DNA of 64,000 nt from an uncultured Lachnospiraceae bacterium (GTDB lineage Bacteria > Bacillota > Clostridia > Lachnospirales > Lachnospiraceae). The first letter of the stretch is position 1. Each line of letters opens with the position of its first letter. Positions 16,464-24,584 of this stretch are shown here, in pieces. The translations under genes and the position numbers were made by a program. Location of the stretch: NCBI GenBank assembly GCA_902779395.1, contig CACZBK010000009.1, positions 62,001 through 126,000 on the forward strand, given 5' to 3'. Below the pieces are notes generated by a model. It saw nothing but the letters and a program-made list of their open reading frames with translations. It ran no database searches and had not been told where the DNA came from.

Positions 16464-16708
16464 AATTTTCCTCCTATCCTCGGAACGCGTCTCTGTTCTC
16501 TTAAATATGCGTCAAAACGATTCCGGTTTATACGTGCCATCTTTCCTATCTTATAAAACGCCCCTGCATCTTTAGCCATCCTTATCAGAGGTCTCTCGCT
16601 GAAACCGTAATACTCTATCCCCATGCTTACCGTGATATACTCATGCTGCAGAAAAACCAGATCTCTTTCATCCAGCTCCCCTGAATATTTCCATGCCTGT
16701 CCAGCCAT
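16448..16708 (-). CDS. Excisionase-like helix-turn-helix protein (second copy)
   Basis: 86 residues. The core (YGFSERPLIRMAKDAGAFYKIGKMARINRNRFDAYLR) is the MerR/excisionase-type winged helix, in which a short recognition helix precedes an INRNRF-like strand. It resembles the DUF6462 proteins of Clostridia ICEs. A good Shine-Dalgarno (TGGAGG) precedes the ATG. The 3' end overlaps parB, so it is translated from the same message. A role in excision or in controlling parB is inferred from size, fold and position at the element end. Confidence 0.7.
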   Translation of the reverse strand: MAGQAWKYSGELDERDLVFLQHEYITVSMGIEYYGFSERPLIRMAKDAGAFYKIGKMARINRNRFDAYLREQRRVPRIGGKLCGKS

Positions 16709-16724
16709 ATGATCACCTCCATTT

Positions 16725-16979
16725 TCAGATTTTTATATCCGTTCTTGCCGGCATCCTGAACTGTTCAAGAAATTCATCAAGTATCTCTCTATTAATCAGG
16801 ACATTCACATCATTGAACCGATATACAGCTCCTGCAGCTTCTGCGAGATCACGGAGCTTTCTATGTGATATACTGTATATCACCTCCGCCTGTTCATATG
16901 TAAGAAACTTTCTCCGGAACATCCTGGCATCTTCCTTTATAGCCGTCCTTCTCTCGATATCATAATACTGTTCACTCAT
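16725..16979 (-). CDS. DUF6462-type excisionase-like protein (first copy)
   Basis: 84 residues: FLTYEQAEVIYSISHRKLRDLAEAAGAVYRF then NVLINREILDEFLEQFR, the same excisionase-type fold as the next gene, and clearly its relative (both have SxRxLxxLAxxAGAxY-like spacing). AAAGGAGAAAAATATT precedes the ATG. It is the first ICE gene after the lysS terminator, so it is the outermost gene at this end. These proteins are typical of the right end of Tn1549-like elements. Confidence 0.75.
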   Translation of the reverse strand: MSEQYYDIERRTAIKEDARMFRRKFLTYEQAEVIYSISHRKLRDLAEAAGAVYRFNDVNVLINREILDEFLEQFRMPARTDIKI

Positions 16980-17030
16980 AATATTTTTCTCCTTTTCATT
17001 TTTGAATTTGTACGAAACGCCTTGTAATGC

Positions 17031-17070
17031 AAAAAAGCCACTTTCTCGAAATTTCTTTCAAGAAAGTGGC
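17031..17070 (-). terminator. Strong hairpin terminator downstream of lysS
   Basis: On the minus strand GCCACTTTCT (17037-17046 region) and its partner AGAAAGTGGC (17061-17070) form a perfect 10-bp stem, followed by six T. It stops lysS transcription from entering the ICE, or belongs to the element end itself. Confidence 0.85.
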
Positions 17071-17140
17071 CTTATCTGGGTCCAGATTTACTATGCCGTT
17101 TTTTTGCCTAACAACTTAACATCCTTCGTCATTAATCGAC

Positions 17141-17183
17141 ATCGTATACGAAATTGTTGTCAATTTGTTGTCAAATCGTATAT
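17141..17183. other. Candidate ICE end / recombinase arm sites
   Basis: Two tandem copies of a TTGTTGTCAA unit (17153-17175) are framed by TCGTATACGA and ATCGTATA. The region lies between the last ICE gene and the lysS stop, where the att site must be. Repeats of this kind often bind tyrosine recombinases, but no integrase or second att copy is visible, so the exact boundary is not fixed. Confidence 0.35.
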
Positions 17184-17217
17184 CTACCGCTTGAAACCCG
17201 CATAAACATTGACTTTT

Positions 17218-18861
17218 TTAGGTCAAACTTTTAAGTGTCGGGAAGAGCAGCACGTCCCTTATCGCAGGGCTGTTCGTGAGCAGCATTACCAGACGGTCTA
17301 TGCCATAGCCGATTCCCCCGGTGGGCGGCATGCCTATTTCAAGCGCATTTAAGAAGTCCTCATCGGTGTGCTCTGCTTCGTCGTCGCCTGCTGCCGCATT
17401 GGCATCCTGCGCTGCAAAACGCTCTCTCTGGTCGATGGGATCGTTAAGCTCGGAATAAGCGTTGCACATCTCCCAGCCGTTGATGAAGAGCTCAAAACGC
17501 TCCACATGACCTTCATAGCCGGGCTTCTTCTTGGTGAGCGGTGATACCTCGATGGGATGATCCATTACGAAGGTAGGCTGCACCATGTGTTCCTCGCAGA
17601 ACTCTTCAAAGAAGAGATTGAGGATATCGCCCTTTTTGTGACGCTCCTCGTACTCCACGCCCTTTTCCTTTGCGATCTTTTTAGCTGCCGCGTCGTCAGA
17701 CACCTGCGCGGGATCGTCAAAGTCTATTCCTGTATACTGCTTAACGGCGTCGGCCATGCGCAGTCTCGCAAAAGGCTTGCCGAAATCAAGCTCTATATCG
17801 CCATACTTAAACCTGGTGGTACCCAGCACGCTCTGAGCCAGATGACGGAACATCTCCTCTGTCAGGTCCATCATGCCGTTGTAATCGGTATACGCCTGAT
17901 ACAGCTCCATCAGCGTAAACTCGGGATTATGTCTGGTATCCACGCCTTCGTTACGGAACACGCGGCCTATCTCGAACACTCTCTCAAGACCGCCTACGAT
18001 AAGTCTCTTAAGATAAAGCTCAAGTGATATACGCAGCTTAAGATCCTCATCCAGTGCATTGAAGTGTGTCATGAAAGGCCTGGCTGCCGCTCCGCCGGCA
18101 TTTGCCACCAGCATGGGTGTCTCAACCTCCATGAAATCCTTCTCAGCCAGGAAGTTACGGATCTCTCGGATAATCTTTGAACGCTTGATGAACACATCAC
18201 GCGAATCCAGGTTCATTACCAGATCCACATAGCGCTGACGGTAACGAGTATCCGTATCGGTCAGTCCGTGGAACTTCTCCGGAAGTACCTGCAATGACTT
18301 GCACAGCAGCGTCATTTCGGTAGCGTGTATGGAGATCTCTCCTGTCATGGTGCGGAAAACAAATCCCTTAACGCCGTAGATATCGCCTATATCAGATTTC
18401 TTAAAGCCTGCATACGCCTCATCACCCAATGCATCCTTTGATACATATACCTGCACGTCGCCCTGACGGTCGCGGATGTTTGCAAATGAAGCCTTGCCCA
18501 TCACGCGCTTGAACATCATACGTCCGGCTATCGAAACCTTCGGCGCATTTTTATCCAGCACTTCGCGGCGCGCATTATATGCTTCCTTCTTTGCGCTGCG
18601 GTATGCTGCCACCACATCATCGGCCGCGCCTTCTGCGGGCTCAGGAGGCAGTTCGGGCTCTTTATAGTCCTTCAGTACCTCTTTCTCGTAAGCCTCGTAG
18701 AGGCTCTTGACCTCATCGGTATGATGGGTCTGATCATATTTAGTGATCACAAAAGGATCCTCTCCGGCCTGCTGCAGCTCGGAGAGCTTTTCCCTTCTTA
18801 CTTTTCTTAACTGGTTAATGTCCTGTTCAACAGGAACCTTGTTCTGCTTTTCTTCAGCCAT
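17218..18861 (-). CDS. lysS: Lysyl-tRNA synthetase (class II)
   Basis: 547 residues. Charges tRNA-Lys in the cytoplasm. The OB-fold anticodon domain (VSIAGRMMFKRVMGKASFANIRD) is followed by the class II catalytic core with motif 2 (FEIGRVFRNEGVDTRHNPEFT) and motif 3 (GGIGYGIDRLVML). The N-terminal helix is followed by an unusual insert of about 45 residues rich in Pro, Glu and Ala (residues 68-108, between EAYEKEV and the OB fold), which accounts for the extra length over typical LysS of about 500 residues. It starts 1 bp after the greA stop, so greA and lysS form one transcript. The ICE lies directly downstream. Confidence 0.96.
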   Translation of the reverse strand: MAEEKQNKVPVEQDINQLRKVRREKLSELQQAGEDPFVITKYDQTHHTDEVKSLYEAYEKEVLKDYKEPELPPEPAEGAADDVVAAYRSAKKEAYNARREVLDKNAPKVSIAGRMMFKRVMGKASFANIRDRQGDVQVYVSKDALGDEAYAGFKKSDIGDIYGVKGFVFRTMTGEISIHATEMTLLCKSLQVLPEKFHGLTDTDTRYRQRYVDLVMNLDSRDVFIKRSKIIREIRNFLAEKDFMEVETPMLVANAGGAAARPFMTHFNALDEDLKLRISLELYLKRLIVGGLERVFEIGRVFRNEGVDTRHNPEFTLMELYQAYTDYNGMMDLTEEMFRHLAQSVLGTTRFKYGDIELDFGKPFARLRMADAVKQYTGIDFDDPAQVSDDAAAKKIAKEKGVEYEERHKKGDILNLFFEEFCEEHMVQPTFVMDHPIEVSPLTKKKPGYEGHVERFELFINGWEMCNAYSELNDPIDQRERFAAQDANAAAGDDEAEHTDEDFLNALEIGMPPTGGIGYGIDRLVMLLTNSPAIRDVLLFPTLKSLT

Positions 18862-18862
18862 A

Positions 18863-19351
18863 TCAGCCTCTCACCTCAATACCCAGCACTTCATATTCCA
18901 TAAGTCCGGCAGGAGCTTCCACCTTAACTACCTCACCCTTCTTTGCTCCTATCAGCGCAAGTCCAAGAGGAGACTCGTTGGAGATTATATGCTTGAGCAC
19001 GTTTGCTTCCGTGCCGCCCCTGATGGTATATTCAACCTCTTTGTTCTTCTTGATATCTCTAAGCTGAACAGTACAGCCGAATGATACCGCATCTATCTCG
19101 CCATCATGCTGCTCGACATCAACTATAACAACATTCTTCAGTATATTCTCCAGCTCTTCGATACGTGCTTCCACATCACGCTGCTCATCGCGGGCTGCAT
19201 CATACTCTGCATTCTCGGAAAGGTCGCCCTGTTCCCTGGCTTCCTTGATCTTCTGTGAGATCTCCTTTCTGCGCACCGATTTTAAATGCTGCAGTTCATC
19301 CTCATACTTACGTAAGCCTTCTCTTGTCAGATAATTTTTCTTCTCTGCCAT
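18863..19351 (-). CDS. greA: Transcription elongation factor GreA
   Basis: 162 residues, the standard GreA length. The coiled-coil N-terminal arm is clear (LTREGLRKYEDELQHLKSV ... GDLSENAEYDAARDEQRDVEARI); its acidic tip residues stimulate transcript cleavage by backtracked RNA polymerase. The FKBP-like C-terminal domain follows (NESPLGLALIGAKKGEVV). It is transcribed with lysS. AT-rich sequence before it may hold a promoter but no good boxes are obvious. Confidence 0.96.
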   Translation of the reverse strand: MAEKKNYLTREGLRKYEDELQHLKSVRRKEISQKIKEAREQGDLSENAEYDAARDEQRDVEARIEELENILKNVVIVDVEQHDGEIDAVSFGCTVQLRDIKKNKEVEYTIRGGTEANVLKHIISNESPLGLALIGAKKGEVVKVEAPAGLMEYEVLGIEVRG

Positions 19352-19423
19352 TTTGTGACGCCTCTTTTCTTTCTATATTAATATACAACAACAAGGGCTT
19401 CATCAGCCCAAAACATCAAGGTA

Positions 19424-20398
19424 TTATACATTATTCTTCTCGTTTGTGTCAAGCTGTGCAAGCAGTCCCTCCAGGTCTTTAATGCTCTCCATCTCACAGG
19501 CTGCCTTGCGTAACCTGGCCGCATGCGGAAAGCCTGCAAGATACCAGGCCGTATGCTTTCGCATCTCACGTATGCCTATGTACTCGCCTTTAACCTGTAA
19601 CTGCAGAGCCGCATGTTCACGTATCATCTCCATTACTTCGATGCGTGACGGCTTATCGGGAATCTTCCCGGTCTTTAAATACTCCTTTATATCCCTGAAT
19701 ATCCAGGGATTTCCCTGTGCCGCTCTTCCTATCATAAGCGCCCTGCATCCTGTCTCTTCCCTGCAGCGTTTCGCAGCTTCCACGCTGTCTATATCCCCGT
19801 TGGCTATTACGGGTATACTTACCGCTTCTCTCACCTGCCTTATGATATCCCAGTCAGCCTTACCGCTGTAGTACTGCTCCCTGGTCCTGCCATGTACCGC
19901 TATTGCCGCAGCTCCGGCATCCTCCAGTCGTTTTGCCATCTCCACTGCATTGACATGAGCATCATCAAAACCTTTTCGAATCTTTACCGTCACCGGTTTT
20001 TCTATTGCTGAAGATACCGCCTTTACTATCCTTGCTGCCAGCTCAGGATCCTTCATCAGTGCAGATCCCTCACCGTTATTGACCACCTTAGGGACCGGGC
20101 AGCCCATGTTGATATCCAGTATATCAAAAGGCCTCTCCTCTATGCTCTTTGCCACCTCCGCCATCAGCTCCGGCTCGGATCCGAAAAGCTGGAGTGATAC
20201 GGGCCTTTCCGCCTCATCTATCGCCATAAGGGCCTCTGTATTCTTATTACGGTAATGAATGGCCTTTGCGCTCACCATCTCCATACACAAAAGATCTGCC
20301 CCCATCCTCTTGCACAGGATACGGAAGGGCAGATCGGTCACCCCGGCCATGGGGGCCAGGATAAGAGGATCGCTTATCTCAAGAACCCCTATCTTCAT
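19424..20398 (-). CDS. dusB: tRNA-dihydrouridine synthase DusB
   Basis: 324 residues. FMN-dependent reductase of uridines in tRNA. Seen: [21 protein letters not shown], the active-site region [20 protein letters not shown] with its catalytic Cys, [25 protein letters not shown] and NGDIDS. These define the DusB/YhdG-like TIM barrel. Its ATG overlaps the coaX stop by 4 bp. In many Firmicutes dusB lies near coaX and lysS, as here. Confidence 0.94.
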   Translation of the reverse strand: MKIGVLEISDPLILAPMAGVTDLPFRILCKRMGADLLCMEMVSAKAIHYRNKNTEALMAIDEAERPVSLQLFGSEPELMAEVAKSIEERPFDILDINMGCPVPKVVNNGEGSALMKDPELAARIVKAVSSAIEKPVTVKIRKGFDDAHVNAVEMAKRLEDAGAAAIAVHGRTREQYYSGKADWDIIRQVREAVSIPVIANGDIDSVEAAKRCREETGCRALMIGRAAQGNPWIFRDIKEYLKTGKIPDKPSRIEVMEMIREHAALQLQVKGEYIGIREMRKHTAWYLAGFPHAARLRKAACEMESIKDLEGLLAQLDTNEKNNV

Positions 20399-21165
20399 TT
20401 CTTATTTTTATCGTAAATGATACGAAGACCGTCGAGAGTAAGGGTGCGGTCGTAAACCTCGATCGCATCCGTCTCATCGGCTATTATGGATCCAAGACCA
20501 CCTGTTGCAACGACCTTCATCTCACTTAAGCCGGCTTCTTCCTTCACCTTATTGACTATATATTCGGTCTGGCCTATCTGACCGTATACCAGCCCGGCCT
20601 GCATACTGGTGACTGTATTCTGTGCCAGTATGGAATCGGGTTTCTTTATTTCCACCTCCGGAAGCTTTGCCGTATCTTCCCACAATGCCTTAGCGCTGAT
20701 CTTGATACCGGGTGCAGTGATGCCGGCAATGAATTCACCTTTTTCATTTACCAGATCGTACGTGGTGGCAGTACCGAAATCCAGCACCAGTACCGGTCCG
20801 CCGTACTTCTCATATGCTCCCACAGCATCCACGATACGGTCGGGACCTATCTCCTTGGGATTCTCCGTTACTATATGAATGCCGGTCTTAAGGCCGGGCC
20901 CAACTATCATGGGATGTATTTCCAGGAAACGCTCTATAGCCCCTGTTAGCGAGTGCATCACATTCGGCACGACCGAAGATATGATAACGCCTTCTACCTT
21001 CTTTGTCTCAACCTTATTGTATTTGAGCATCTCAAGTATTGCCGCACCGTATTCATCCGAAGTGCGCGGTGTACCCGTCATCAGGCGGAAACTGCCGGTG
21101 AGTTCCTTTTTATCATATAATCCGAAAGTAATATTTGTATTGCCTACATCGACTACTAGTAACAT
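20395..21165 (-). CDS. coaX: Type III pantothenate kinase
   Basis: 256 residues. Phosphorylates pantothenate, the first step of coenzyme A synthesis. Start motif [18 protein letters not shown] (phosphate 1 loop with DxGNT), then [31 protein letters not shown] (adenosine loop) and GGLGSII complete the acetate/sugar kinase-like fold. I chose the ATG at 21165, which has AAAGGAG upstream; the open frame extends to 21240 only because it reads through a repeat remnant. dusB follows with a 4-bp overlap. Confidence 0.95.
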   Translation of the reverse strand: MLLVVDVGNTNITFGLYDKKELTGSFRLMTGTPRTSDEYGAAILEMLKYNKVETKKVEGVIISSVVPNVMHSLTGAIERFLEIHPMIVGPGLKTGIHIVTENPKEIGPDRIVDAVGAYEKYGGPVLVLDFGTATTYDLVNEKGEFIAGITAPGIKISAKALWEDTAKLPEVEIKKPDSILAQNTVTSMQAGLVYGQIGQTEYIVNKVKEEAGLSEMKVVATGGLGSIIADETDAIEVYDRTLTLDGLRIIYDKNKK

Positions 21166-21236
21166 GGTTTGTTCTCCTTTTTTATGATCCTTCGGGCAGG
21201 ATGACAATTGAGTGGCACTCGGGATGACAGGTGGGG
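21166..21236. repeat. Probable intergenic repeat remnant
   Basis: The gap before coaX contains GATCCTTCGGGCAGGATGAC and a second GGGATGAC, resembling the dispersed GTCATCC...GAAGGATC intergenic repeats of many bacterial genomes. Only one copy is in this window, so the identification is by resemblance. Confidence 0.3.
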
Positions 21237-21572
21237 TCACACTACAGCTTCCTTTAATACAAATGTGCGGTAGTAGAGACTGAGCTGCTCGAAGAGCTCG
21301 CGCTTTTTGGTGCGGATCTGTCCGATAAGAAGGCCTGCTGAGACCTCATCATAAAGATAGTCCTCTTCCGCTGCCTGCGTATCCATGGACACGCTGCCGT
21401 CTTCTTCAAAAACTATGGTAAAGATGCCCCCCACCTCTTCGGTGAAAAGGACACAGAGTATGTGCAGTTCATCCTGAATGGATGAGGGCAGGTTGCCATA
21501 CTCATCCTTGTTAAAGTAGTACTTCTGCTCGTATGCGTTAGCGCCGCAGAGAACGCTTCTTTTCTCAGACAT
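21237..21572 (-). CDS. DUF6145-type hypothetical protein
   Basis: 111 residues beginning [20 protein letters not shown]. Visible parts are [20 protein letters not shown], then [13 protein letters not shown] and a helical C-terminus [19 protein letters not shown]. It matches what I know of DUF6145, a small Lachnospiraceae family of unknown function. The start at 21572 overlaps the birA stop by 8 bp and has GGGGGATA upstream. Position between birA and coaX suggests a cofactor-linked transcript, but no role can be read from the sequence. Confidence 0.75.
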   Translation of the reverse strand: MSEKRSVLCGANAYEQKYYFNKDEYGNLPSSIQDELHILCVLFTEEVGGIFTIVFEEDGSVSMDTQAAEEDYLYDEVSAGLLIGQIRTKKRELFEQLSLYYRTFVLKEAVV

Positions 21573-22560
21573 AACCGTATATCCCCCGTACACTCACTTC
21601 ACCCGACGCAACCGTAACAGCCGTACCGTCTTCTTTATTTATGATAAGTTCTCCTTTATCATTAATGCCCTCTGCCACACCGGTGTACTCACCTTTGGGA
21701 TCGAGCACCTTTACTTCCCGTCCTTTATTTACCAGATAGCTGTCATAGATATGTACAAAATCCGAAACATCCCCGCGTTCGCAAAAGATCCCGTAATAAT
21801 ATTCAAAATATTCCATTACCATTACAATTATCTGCGCACGGTCTATCATCTCGCCATGGCACAGGCGAAGAGATGTAGCTGTCTCCTCCACTTCCGGAGG
21901 AAAGCTGTTCTGGTTAACATTGATCCCCACGCCTATCACCACATGATGTATATAATCAGGCTCTGCACTCATCTCTGTCAGTATCCCGCAGACTTTCCTC
22001 TCCTGTACCAGCACATCATTCGGCCACTTGATCTTCACATCAAGATCGGGGTACAGACCGTGTATCACTTCAGCAACGCTTATCGCCATCAGAAGGGTGA
22101 GCATTGAAGCCTGATCCGGTGAGAAATCCGGGCGCAGCAAAAGGCTCATATATACCGCTTCTCCCGGCGGCGATACCCAGCTCCTGCCACGGCGGCCCTT
22201 ACCTGCGGTCTGACAGTCTGCCACAACAAGAGATCCGTGATCCATGCCTTCTTCAGCCAGGTATTTAGCATCATCGTTGGTAGACTCGGTCTCTTTGTGG
22301 AAATATACTTTCTGGCCTGCCCACTTGGTAGTAAGGCGGCTCATTATCTCGCTGCCCGATAAGATATTCGGATACGAGAGTAATTTATAACCCTTATTTG
22401 TAACAGCCTCTATATCATATCCCTCTGCCTGAAGCTGCTTTATCACCTTCCATACGGCAGTACGTGATACGCCCAGCTTATCGCAGAGTTCCTGTCCGGA
22501 AACGTGATCCGTCCCGTTCCTTATCTCTTTTAATACTGCGGCCTTTATGCTCGTAGCCAT
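21565..22560 (-). CDS. birA: Bifunctional biotin-protein ligase / biotin repressor BirA
   Basis: 331 residues. The N-terminal winged helix (SGQELCDKLGVSRTAVWKVIKQL, residues 19-41) precedes the ligase domain with STNDDAKYLAEEG, the adenylate loop GKGRRGRSWVSPPGEAVYMS, KIKWPNDVLVQERKVCGIL and GVGINVNQ. The C-terminal SH3-like domain follows. It attaches biotin to carboxylase carriers and, having the HTH, may repress biotin genes. It begins 3 bp after the argF stop. Confidence 0.95.
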   Translation of the reverse strand: MATSIKAAVLKEIRNGTDHVSGQELCDKLGVSRTAVWKVIKQLQAEGYDIEAVTNKGYKLLSYPNILSGSEIMSRLTTKWAGQKVYFHKETESTNDDAKYLAEEGMDHGSLVVADCQTAGKGRRGRSWVSPPGEAVYMSLLLRPDFSPDQASMLTLLMAISVAEVIHGLYPDLDVKIKWPNDVLVQERKVCGILTEMSAEPDYIHHVVIGVGINVNQNSFPPEVEETATSLRLCHGEMIDRAQIIVMVMEYFEYYYGIFCERGDVSDFVHIYDSYLVNKGREVKVLDPKGEYTGVAEGINDKGELIINKEDGTAVTVASGEVSVRGIYGYV

Positions 22561-22562
22561 TC

Positions 22563-23555
22563 TTATGCCCCCAGAGTAGCAGCCATAACAGCCTTTATTG
22601 TATGCATGCGGTTCTCAGCCTCCTGAAATACCTTCGACTGAGGACCTTCGAATACCTCATCCGTAACTTCCATATCGATGATCCCGAACTGCGCGCCCTT
22701 TTCCTTAGCGGTCTCGGTCTTCAGATCATGGAATGCAGGCAGGCAGTGCAGGAAGATAGCGCTGTCTTTAGCACAGCTCATAAGTTCCTTAGTCACCTTA
22801 TAAGGTGAAAGCTCCCTGATCCTCTCTTCCCATACTTCATCCGGCTCTCCCATGGACACCCACACATCGGTATATATGACATCGGCATCCTTTGCCGCTT
22901 CCTTTGCATCCTCGGTAAGAGTAATGCTTCCTCCGCTCTCCTTTGCCCACGCCTCACAGGTTGCTACCAGCGCAGGATCGGGGAAATACTTCTTCGGTGC
23001 TGCAGCTGCAAAATGCATCCCCATCTTGCTGCACAATAGCATGAGGGAATTGCCGGTATTATAGCGGGCATCACCCATGTATGCCAGCTTGCGTCCCTTA
23101 TGGTCGCCAAACACTTCACGGATGGTAAGCAGATCGGCCAGCATCTGGGTAGGATGATACTCATTGGTAAGCCCGTTCCATACAGGCACTTTTGAATAAC
23201 GTGCCAGTTCTTCCACGATCTCCTGACCATAGCCACGGTATTCTATACCGTCAAACATTGAGGAAAGAACACGTGCGGTATCCGCAATGCTCTCCTTCTT
23301 GCCTATCTGTGAGCTTTTAGGATCCAGATAAGTGCAGCCCATGCCCAGATCGCGTGCAGCCACTTCAAAAGAGCAGCGCGTACGGGTACTGGTCTTTTCA
23401 AATATAAGTGCTACATTCCTGCCTCTCATAGAGTCTACCGGAACGTGTTCTTTTTTCTTTCTTTTAAGTTCAACAGCCAGATCGATAAGATAGCTTATCT
23501 CCTCTGCCGTAAAATCCTTTAATGTCAGAAAATCCCTGCCTTTAAGATCGACCAT
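22563..23555 (-). CDS. argF: Ornithine carbamoyltransferase
   Basis: 330 residues. Makes citrulline from ornithine and carbamoyl phosphate. The carbamoyl-phosphate loop is [20 protein letters not shown], followed by [26 protein letters not shown] and the ornithine/Cys motif [10 protein letters not shown]. Length is standard. It has its own promoter (23591-23620) and GGGAGG before the ATG, and leads into birA. It may serve arginine synthesis or the reverse direction of the deiminase pathway; neighbours do not tell. Confidence 0.95.
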   Translation of the reverse strand: MVDLKGRDFLTLKDFTAEEISYLIDLAVELKRKKKEHVPVDSMRGRNVALIFEKTSTRTRCSFEVAARDLGMGCTYLDPKSSQIGKKESIADTARVLSSMFDGIEYRGYGQEIVEELARYSKVPVWNGLTNEYHPTQMLADLLTIREVFGDHKGRKLAYMGDARYNTGNSLMLLCSKMGMHFAAAAPKKYFPDPALVATCEAWAKESGGSITLTEDAKEAAKDADVIYTDVWVSMGEPDEVWEERIRELSPYKVTKELMSCAKDSAIFLHCLPAFHDLKTETAKEKGAQFGIIDMEVTDEVFEGPQSKVFQEAENRMHTIKAVMAATLGA

Positions 23556-23590
23556 GATGTATACCTCCCTTTTTGGAAAAAACTGTTTCT

Positions 23591-23620
23591 ATGATACACT
23601 ATCCTGCCCGCATTTGTAAA
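23591..23620 (-). promoter_or_regulatory. Promoter of argF
   Basis: On the minus strand TTTACA (23615-23620) and TATCAT (23591-23596) are separated by 18 bp, about 35 bp before the argF ATG. It stands directly after the terminator of the upstream operon. Confidence 0.6.
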
Positions 23621-23623
23621 CAC

Positions 23624-23648
23624 AAAAAAGCCCCGGTCAGCCGGCTGC
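23624..23648 (-). terminator. Terminator of the six-gene operon
   Basis: On the minus strand AGCCGG-CTGA-CC...GGCT folds as a short GC hairpin followed by TTTTTTG, 35 to 60 bp after the stop of the last GNAT-like gene. Confidence 0.55.
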
Positions 23649-23682
23649 GTCAGGCCTCAATGCACTGCAGGGATAACAAATG

Positions 23683-24561
23683 TCATTTCACATTTTTCAG
23701 ATAGAAATACCCCCTTCGGGTTATATATGGCATGGCATCGGGAAAAAGCCTGGATATCAGCTGTGTACCGCGGTTATCATGAACTGCTATACGTACTATG
23801 GTATCTTCGGGATATCTCTCTACGGTGGCTTTCAGTGAACCTGCGACCATATCACGTATCCCGGCAGCTCCGGCATTACCGGGAGCCCTGAGCATAGCAG
23901 GGCTGAGAGAACCGTCTGCATTACGCCTTACCAGATAAAAGCCGGCAGGACGGTTTCCTTCAATAAGCGCCATGCTTGCATCAGGCTCATAATCATCTAT
24001 ATAAGGTGTAAGTTCATAATCGAAAAAAGCTTCATCCTTAACCAGCGATTCAAAGAAACGGTTAAACTCTCTGGGGCTTATCTGTTTAAGCGGCACAACA
24101 TTTTTACTTACCGGCTTCTTTAAAAATGCCAGATCACGTATCTCCTTAAGAGTTATTTCAGTAATAAAATTCTCCGAAAGTGCAAAATGGAAGCCGTAAT
24201 CCTCAAGAACATTACATAAAAGATTATATTCCTCATCAAACGGAACATCACAGCGAATGGCTTCAACATCTGTCTGCTCCAGTATCTTGATAAGTTCAGA
24301 AAAAAGATATGTTCCCACATAACTTCTTCTGGCTTCTTCCGCCACAAAAATATAACGCAACTCTGCCAAAGGATGGCTTTTCCCCTCATCATCCGCCTCG
24401 GCATCTGTTCTGAATATCAAAACCCCATCCGGCAATACATCCGCAGACTCTGTATAGCCTATACCAAAGCAGTCCGGGTCGTTCGCTACCATAAGGAGCT
24501 CTCTTTCAGGTACCAGTGCAGCAAAATTCTCTTTATTTTCTACAGTTACTTCAACAAGCAT
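23683..24561 (-). CDS. Two-domain GNAT-like protein (copy 1)
   Basis: 292 residues, last gene of the six-gene operon. The first half reads like a GNAT acetyltransferase: LAELRYIFVAEEARRSYVGTYLFSELI, where the R-x-x-x-x-G/A loop would hold acetyl-CoA, though the usual QxxGxG is degenerate. A bridge LKEIRDLAFLKKPVSKNVVPL joins to a second half with another GNAT-like fold (DASMALIEGNRPAGFYLVRR). The bridge closely resembles that of the 284-residue protein at 30694-31548, so they are paralogs. No substrate can be inferred. The ATG is 23 bp after the lipase-like gene. Confidence 0.7.
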   Translation of the reverse strand: MLVEVTVENKENFAALVPERELLMVANDPDCFGIGYTESADVLPDGVLIFRTDAEADDEGKSHPLAELRYIFVAEEARRSYVGTYLFSELIKILEQTDVEAIRCDVPFDEEYNLLCNVLEDYGFHFALSENFITEITLKEIRDLAFLKKPVSKNVVPLKQISPREFNRFFESLVKDEAFFDYELTPYIDDYEPDASMALIEGNRPAGFYLVRRNADGSLSPAMLRAPGNAGAAGIRDMVAGSLKATVERYPEDTIVRIAVHDNRGTQLISRLFPDAMPYITRRGYFYLKNVK

Positions 24562-24584
24562 CCCCCGTTCTCCTCCTTATCATT

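Noticed and set aside
17071-17217. tRNA gene at the ICE boundary
   Set aside because: No cloverleaf or TTCGAATC-type T-loop can be made from either strand.
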